A DNA stretch of 64,000 bases, taken from Persicaria tinctoria (lineage: Eukaryota > Streptophyta > Magnoliopsida > Caryophyllales > Polygonaceae). Shown one piece after another: positions 59,199 to 64,000 of the stretch; positions within the stretch are counted from its first letter, which is position 1; each line of letters starts with the position of its first letter. A program made the translations under genes and the position numbers. Under the pieces are notes generated by a model. That model was not told the DNA's origin. It worked only from the letters and a program-made list of their open reading frames with translations, and did not search any database. The stretch spans positions 12,134,001 through 12,198,000 of the forward strand of contig JBANSL010000002.1 of assembly GCA_037127255.1 (NCBI GenBank), given 5' to 3'.

Positions 59199-62100
59199 AT
59201 GGGGCGCACCAAAACCCCAGTCGCCGTAGCGCCGACCAAGCAGCTCAGCAAAGCCGATCGGTCAGCTTACTTCGCCCGGCGGGAAGCAGCCAAGGTCCTT
59301 CGGACCGTCCTCCATGGCGACGCCCGCCGCCGAGCCGTCGCATCCATCAAATCCCTAGTTTTCGGCCCCTCCATTCGCAACAAGAAGGCCACCTTCGCCC
59401 TCGTTTGCCAAACCCTAAAACGTATGCTTTCTCTCTTTCTCGCATCCATGCCGCTGTTCGAAGCTTGTACGCAAGCAATTTAGCAGCTCGTGTGCTGCTA
59501 CATTGAGGTTCTTAATTGAGGATCGAATGATGGAATATTGCCTGTGTTATGTTGAATTCCAATTCGAGTGCTATTGGCTTCCAAGAAAACTGTAATGATC
59601 TGTTTAGTTGATGTTAGTCGAAGCTCAAATTGACTGTAGATATTGAAGAATCTTTTTTATTTTCCTGAGTTGAAATCTTTGCAACTTTCTATCAAGTAAC
59701 CTTATTCTCATATAAAGCTCAGTATGAAGTTGCACTAGTTTTAACTTGAATGGCCTTTAAGATGCATTTTGCTAAAAGGCGAGCTTATCTATATAAGCAA
59801 TGGCTTGAAAAACTGCAAAGTGCACATTTGACAAGGGGAATTGCTTCGGTCATGTAAGGGAAGTTAGGTTTGTTTCTTGGTCCTGTACCTAATGCATTTT
59901 TTCCCCGTGTTGTTTCAGTTCAAACTTTCAAATTTGACCATATCCAACTAAATTTGCATGATTTAACATCTTAGGGTTCCGTTGGACATTTGTTTCTTCT
60001 GTTGTTGGTTGAGCTTGATGGTTAGATACTGATTATTTTTTTGGCTCCAGATCTTTCGATAATCAAGGATGTCCTAGAGGTGGCTGGTGTGCTAAATAGC
60101 AAGTGGAAGGTAATAAATGATTTGTATTGCTATATTGCATTCTGTTATGAGTATAGGATGTTCCAGTCAACTAAGGAAACTAACATATACTCCTTGTTTT
60201 AGCCTGAACCTTAAAAAACACTGTTTTGATGGCTTAGTAGTTACTACTTATTTTGTTTTGACTTTTGGGTCAGTTGCACCATATGCCCAGAACTGTTCAC
60301 TTTCATATTCTTTGAAATGGCCATGTTTTGTAAATTACTTATGTTTTCCCATTACCATTGCAGAAACAGGCGGAGCTAATATACATAATAACGTATGATA
60401 TTCTTTTTGGCCAGGTATACCTGAATGAATTTGTTTAATTTCACAGCTTTCTCTGTGATATTTATAGACATGTCCTTTCTCCCAGGGTGGCTGGTGGAAT
60501 GGGCCCTTATGGGTTGTGGTAATGAGTTCCCTTATTGAGGGGTTGAGGTTAGAATCCACTCGCTTATTGGCTGATGAGAAGAAAATTCAATTACTGGGCA
60601 AGGGATTTAGAATTAGCTAATAACGTCTGAAATCCAAAACAGATATTTAATAAAGAATTTCAAGGACTTTGATAGAATTGACATGCTTTAAACATAAGCC
60701 AATTTGATTGGTGTCAGTTATATTCTCTGCCTGTCTAAATATTGCTTGGTAATTTTGATATCAGGAAATTGCATCATATGGTATTGCAGAAAAATTTCTT
60801 TTGCCCAAGACAAATGCTCTTCAATCAGCTCTAGCACGAATTTTAGTGAAAAAGAAGGTCAAGCGAGTCGAGGACTTGATGTCCCTTGATCAAACTCCTG
60901 GTTAGTGTTAAATTAATTCATAAAATACCACTACTTTCCTTCCTAGGCCCAGGTTGTGATGAGGAAGGAGGTTGATCACAGTATGTTAAACCTAGTTCTT
61001 TGCCTTGTGTTACCACTTACCATATATGTTATGGGTTTCAGAGTTATTTTTGTTGAATACAGTGATCAAAATTGTAAGTTTGTAGTGTGTAGAAGTACTT
61101 GTGTGCTGCAAGCAAATTTATTATATAAAGATATCTTTTACATATTTTTTTTTATCATTTGTGAAGCTTCATTAAAACAGACCACAATCCAGATGTATTT
61201 TATATTTTTTTAACATATTTCCTCCATTTTAGTCTAATGTACTGCTCAAAAATGTTGATTTGTTTTTAGTTGTTAGCGCTTGAGGTGATATGCTGTGCTA
61301 GACAGCCTAGACTGCTAGTTGAATGTCAAAGTTTGTTTTCCTTCAAAATTTATGTTGCATTTATTTAGGACTTGTGAAGCTGAATGGAGTCAGACCATAA
61401 TCCAAATGATTTAAAAAAAATTCCACATCATTATCCATTACTTTAGCAGCAAAAGAAATCTTGAGGTACACTGCAGAATGAATCATTCTATTCTATGCAC
61501 ATGCTTATGTTGGATTGGAAATTATAGTCATTTATTAATGAAAAAAATCAATAGGTTGTAGTTGTTGTGTAGGCTTGGATATCATTTATATTAGTTACCT
61601 TTTCAAAGGAGTTGCCAAAGCAGGTGCTGAGAAAAACAGTGCCTTGACATATTGTCGAATGACCATCGCTCTACCAAATAAAAATCAATTATTGTTTTTC
61701 CTTTTGTACAGAATGAAGTATTTTTCATGTGGAGAGGAATCTACTCTTGATGGAATTGTCTATTGTCTGGAATGATCATCAGTCCATCACTATGTAGAAT
61801 ATAAATCAATTATTTGTTTTTTCTTTTGTCCAGAATGAAGTATATATCTTGTGGAGAGGAATCTAGTCTTGATGGAATTTATGCTTAAATCCACATTTTG
61901 TTTGTTGCAGATGTCTCAAAACCTCGATATGTTCGTGTAAACACACTGAAAATAGATGTCCAGTCTGCAATTGATGAATTTGGGAAGCAATACAGGGTAA
62001 CATTTTCCAACTTAAAGCTGATTACTTTTATTCAAGTGTACCATACTTGACAAATAGTGCTACCTACATGGTCAGGTTCTTAGCCTATTTCTAGCTTGTC

Positions 62101-63905
62101 ATTTTGTTGGAAAAAAAGGCTGTTGACTGGATCTACAATTCCTCAATGAATTGATTTCTTTTGGGGGTCTCTATAGTTTGCTATTTCTTTTTCTTGTGTA
62201 GGTCGAGAAGGATGACTTAGTTCCAGACCTCTTAGTGCTTCCATCTGGTACAGATTTGCATAATCATCCCTTGGTTGCAAATGGGAGTGTATTTTTGCAA
62301 GTATGGATTCTTTGCTTCTTTTCTTTCATTGCTCATTTTAATATAAGTCTTCCATGAATGGGACAAGCCCTTTCAGAATAGTTTATAGATTAGTTCTAGG
62401 CAGGCTAAAGCCCTTCCATGAACGGGAGTGTACATTTCTGTGCAGGGTAAAGCTAGTTCTATGGTGGCAGTTGCTCTTGGACCGAAACCTGATTGGGAGG
62501 TGAGTTATGTTTTAACCATCAAATCAATCATTTCTCACATTACTTTTCTTTTACTTTGTAGTTTGTCCTTCCAGTTTGTGTATATTATACGTCATTGACA
62601 GTTATGGTGTTTCCCTTTCTATTCCTACTAACTATTGAATGCTGTGCTTTCATTAGGATGTGTTAAACTGCTTTCATGAGTATATGTAAAACCTTGTCCT
62701 AGCTTCGATAGGATTGTCAACTATGAATATCACTTTTAAACGTTCTTTTCTGGGATCTTTTGGCTTCGGGTTCAAATGCAAACACATCTGTTTATTGGTT
62801 GGTGCCTCTGCCATTCCAATTTCGGTTCAAAAGTGGTCTGATGCTTGTTGAAGCATGTTAGGTTTATTAACCATTGCACCATCTGGTAAACTAATGTCTC
62901 ATGTATTTTGGTTTATGAATGATAAAGTTGAAATCGAATATAATTATATAATGGAATGACAGTCTCTGTTTTTGCAAAGTTGAAATCAATCCTTTAATCT
63001 TTTTTTTTTCCTAAACTTTGCTTTAGTTTCTGAAAAATGTGGATTGTTATGATTGATTTTTATCTAAGTTATTATGTAGGACGCATAGCCTTGAGATAGT
63101 CTCTCATTACATCTATGCAGCTGTGTATCTGAGCAGCTTAAATTGGCATTTTCTTTTTAGTGGTTATAACTATCCTTATTTGCCAAATATGACAATCGAT
63201 TTTCTTTGAAGGTTCTTGATGCGTGCTCTGCTCCAGGGAACAAAACTGTACATCTAGCTGCTATCATGAAAGGGAAAGGAAAGGTTATAGCATCAGAATT
63301 AAATGCTGAAAGGGTTGAACGGCTAAAATGCACGATTAGATCAGCTGGTGCAACCAGTATCCTTGTGTCTGTATATCCTGTTTTAGTAGTTAATGCTATA
63401 CACTCTGATGGTTTTCAAATTATTGGGATCAAGCTTCCATTATTCCATTGTTGCATCTTCTGAGCTAATGTGTTCTCTGTTAAATATATTTTGTTGCTTC
63501 CCTTAGCTTCCGAGTAATCATTTCAAGTATAAACAGTAAGCACATTCTTTTCTGCTTGGGGTGGAGATAGGGAGGAACTCCTTTTTTTAACTTTCTTACT
63601 TCTGTTGCCTTAATTGGATAGCCATGATCAATAACCTTAACTTAGTGTTAGATGTGGAAGTTCTGCATGGGGATTTCTTAGCCATTGATGTTAAGGATCC
63701 TGCATACTCAAATGTACTCTCTTTTCTCCATTTATTGCTCATCTTTTTTCATATTTATATCATAATCGCGGTTTAATGTTCTGTACATTGTTTTTATATC
63801 TTGAACAATATTTGCAGATTAATGCAATACTTTTAGATCCTTCATGCTCTGGATCAGGAACTGTTGCAGAGAGACTTGATCATTTACTCCCATCATATGC
63901 AGAAA
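59199..63905 (+). CDS. NSUN5: NSUN5-like 25S rRNA m5C methyltransferase (5' part; runs off window)
   Basis: Ten exons in the window: 59199-59421, 60051-60109, 60364-60414, 60765-60900, 61911-61996, 62202-62300, 62446-62499, 63212-63356, 63652-63713, 63818-63905. They join in frame to 334 codons plus one base, so more exons lie beyond 64000. The N-terminus (MGRTKTPVAVAP, then LSKADRSAYFARREAAKVLR) and PRYVRVNTLK are NSUN5/Rcm1-like. The SAM-binding motif VLDACSAPGNKT starts exon 8. LDPSCSGSGT in exon 10 is motif IV, which carries one of the two conserved cysteines. The motif VI catalytic cysteine should be downstream. The yeast and Arabidopsis relatives methylate one cytosine of large-subunit rRNA in the nucleolus. 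All introns are GT-AG. Confidence 0.92.
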
Positions 63906-64000
63906 GTAAATTATCCTATATTCTCGTGTTCTTTATAATACCATGGTTATGCTATAATATATTTTGGATCATTTTGTTGCAATCTCTCTTCTAGTTTCTA

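Overview
This is plant nuclear DNA. It is AT-rich, its genes carry GT-AG introns, and it holds plant-type Ty1-copia and Ty3-gypsy retrotransposons, CACTA elements, Stowaway, hAT and Harbinger-like MITEs, a tRNA-derived SINE and a nuclear tRNA-Pro. The gene content (clade-II-like glutamate receptors, a coclaurine N-methyltransferase-like gene, an NSUN5-like gene) fits a eudicot; an asterid such as a Lamiales species is possible but only a guess. No bacterial-style system or CRISPR array is present.

Layout. Positions 1-5400 are mostly repeats, including a truncated gypsy element. Positions 5512-25852 hold a dead glutamate-receptor-like (GLR) gene. It is cut by a Harbinger-like MITE in intron 1, a very young copia element in exon 2 (9872-14825, LTRs of equal length with no difference seen by eye, TSD CATCA), and two CACTA elements in the last exon (17605 to about 20295, and 20684-25748 with TSD CGA). 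It also has its own stop codon and frameshifts. Positions 26400-33400 are a repeat pile-up (gypsy pol-chromodomain, LTR remnants). Positions 35566-41658 hold an intact tandem GLR copy with five exons whose lengths join in frame to 884 aa. Positions 41700-51200 are again repeats: a third GLR scrap, nested fold-back elements, a SINE, a non-LTR ORF with a zinc-knuckle/endonuclease-like C-terminus, and a TIR element with exon-like cargo.

The right end is ordinary euchromatin: tRNA-Pro(UGG) at 51437-51508, a seven-exon SAM methyltransferase gene on the minus strand (51708-58290, 356 aa) whose first intron contains a young 4.6-kb copia element, and a divergently transcribed NSUN5-like rRNA cytosine methyltransferase gene (59199 onward, running off the window).

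The genes do not form one pathway. The main story is tandem duplication of a GLR gene followed by asymmetric fate: one copy open and spliceable, the other taken apart by at least four transposon insertions. The best leads are a pair of tRNA-like modules in inverted orientation inside CACTA-2, a PRP40 exon with both splice sites captured by CACTA-1, a partial duplication of a GLR exon around CACTA-1, and the TIR element at 49556-51162. Exon boundaries were set by hand from splice consensus, paralogue comparison and frame continuity; no alignment or search was run.
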